DNA from: Alphaproteobacteria bacterium
Lineage (GTDB): Bacteria; Pseudomonadota; Alphaproteobacteria; RF32; CAG-239
Direction: 5' to 3'
NCBI GenBank assembly: GCA_017963715.1
Contig: JAGCTK010000040.1
Location: 1-7,657 of the forward strand
Length of the DNA: 7,657 nucleotides
Part shown: piece after piece, positions 7,612 to 7,657 of the stretch
Layout: each line of letters opens with the position of its first letter
How positions within the stretch are numbered: the first letter of the stretch is position 1
Notes under the pieces: generated by a model
Databases searched by the model: none
Seen by the model: the letters and a program-made list of their open reading frames with translations, nothing else
Told to the model about the DNA's origin: nothing
Position numbers and translations under genes: made by a program

Positions 7612-7657
7612 GCTTTGAATATCCCAGAAGTTTTTGAACAGTCCGTTTAGGGCGAGA

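Noticed and set aside
7276..7637. Small plus-strand reading frames of 93 and 71 codons (7276-7557 and 7422-7637)
   Set aside because: One runs straight through the tRNA and both cross a terminator hairpin. Neither resembles a real protein; both are by-products of structured RNA sequence.
1..7657. CRISPR array, insertion sequence or phage module
   Set aside because: I saw no regularly spaced repeats, transposase, terminal inverted repeats around a gene, or phage structural genes.

Overview
The window reads as chromosomal DNA from an AT-rich Gram-negative bacterium. It carries an envelope-spanning RND efflux operon with a lipoprotein outer-membrane channel, a serine tRNA with its CCA encoded, and AAGG-type ribosome binding sites. 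A low-GC proteobacterium, possibly an alphaproteobacterium, fits best, but nothing here fixes the lineage.

Layout. Bases 10-1483 hold a two-gene unit: a small GNAT acetyltransferase, and four bases later a 343-codon gene that I do not recognise. A 127-base AT-rich intergenic region follows. It contains an inverted repeat and a weak promoter candidate. Bases 1611-7259 hold a complete, tightly packed tripartite efflux operon in the order periplasmic adaptor, RND inner-membrane pump, outer-membrane channel (gaps of +2 and -8 bases). Together the three proteins would form one conduit from inner membrane and periplasm to the outside, driven by the proton gradient. No regulator gene is visible in the window.

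Bases 7316-7406 are tRNA-Ser(GGA), followed at once by an intrinsic terminator. Downstream lies the most unusual stretch. The last 19 bases of the tRNA are repeated exactly at 7559-7577, with a period of 171 bases. The second copy ends a higher-GC block (about 52% by hand count from 7452 to 7558) that can fold into a long closing stem with two strong inner hairpins, and it is followed by its own intrinsic terminator. This arrangement resembles the rtT repeats after tyrT in E. coli, where units of about 178 bp each carry the last 19 bp of the tRNA. I report it as a candidate tRNA-tail repeat or small structured RNA. The last 46 bases show no gene I can support, only a possible 20-codon minus-strand tail.

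The efflux operon is ordinary in layout. Its points of interest are the replacement of most of the AcrB-type phenylalanine trap and an adaptor whose N-terminus could be either a lipoprotein signal or a membrane anchor.
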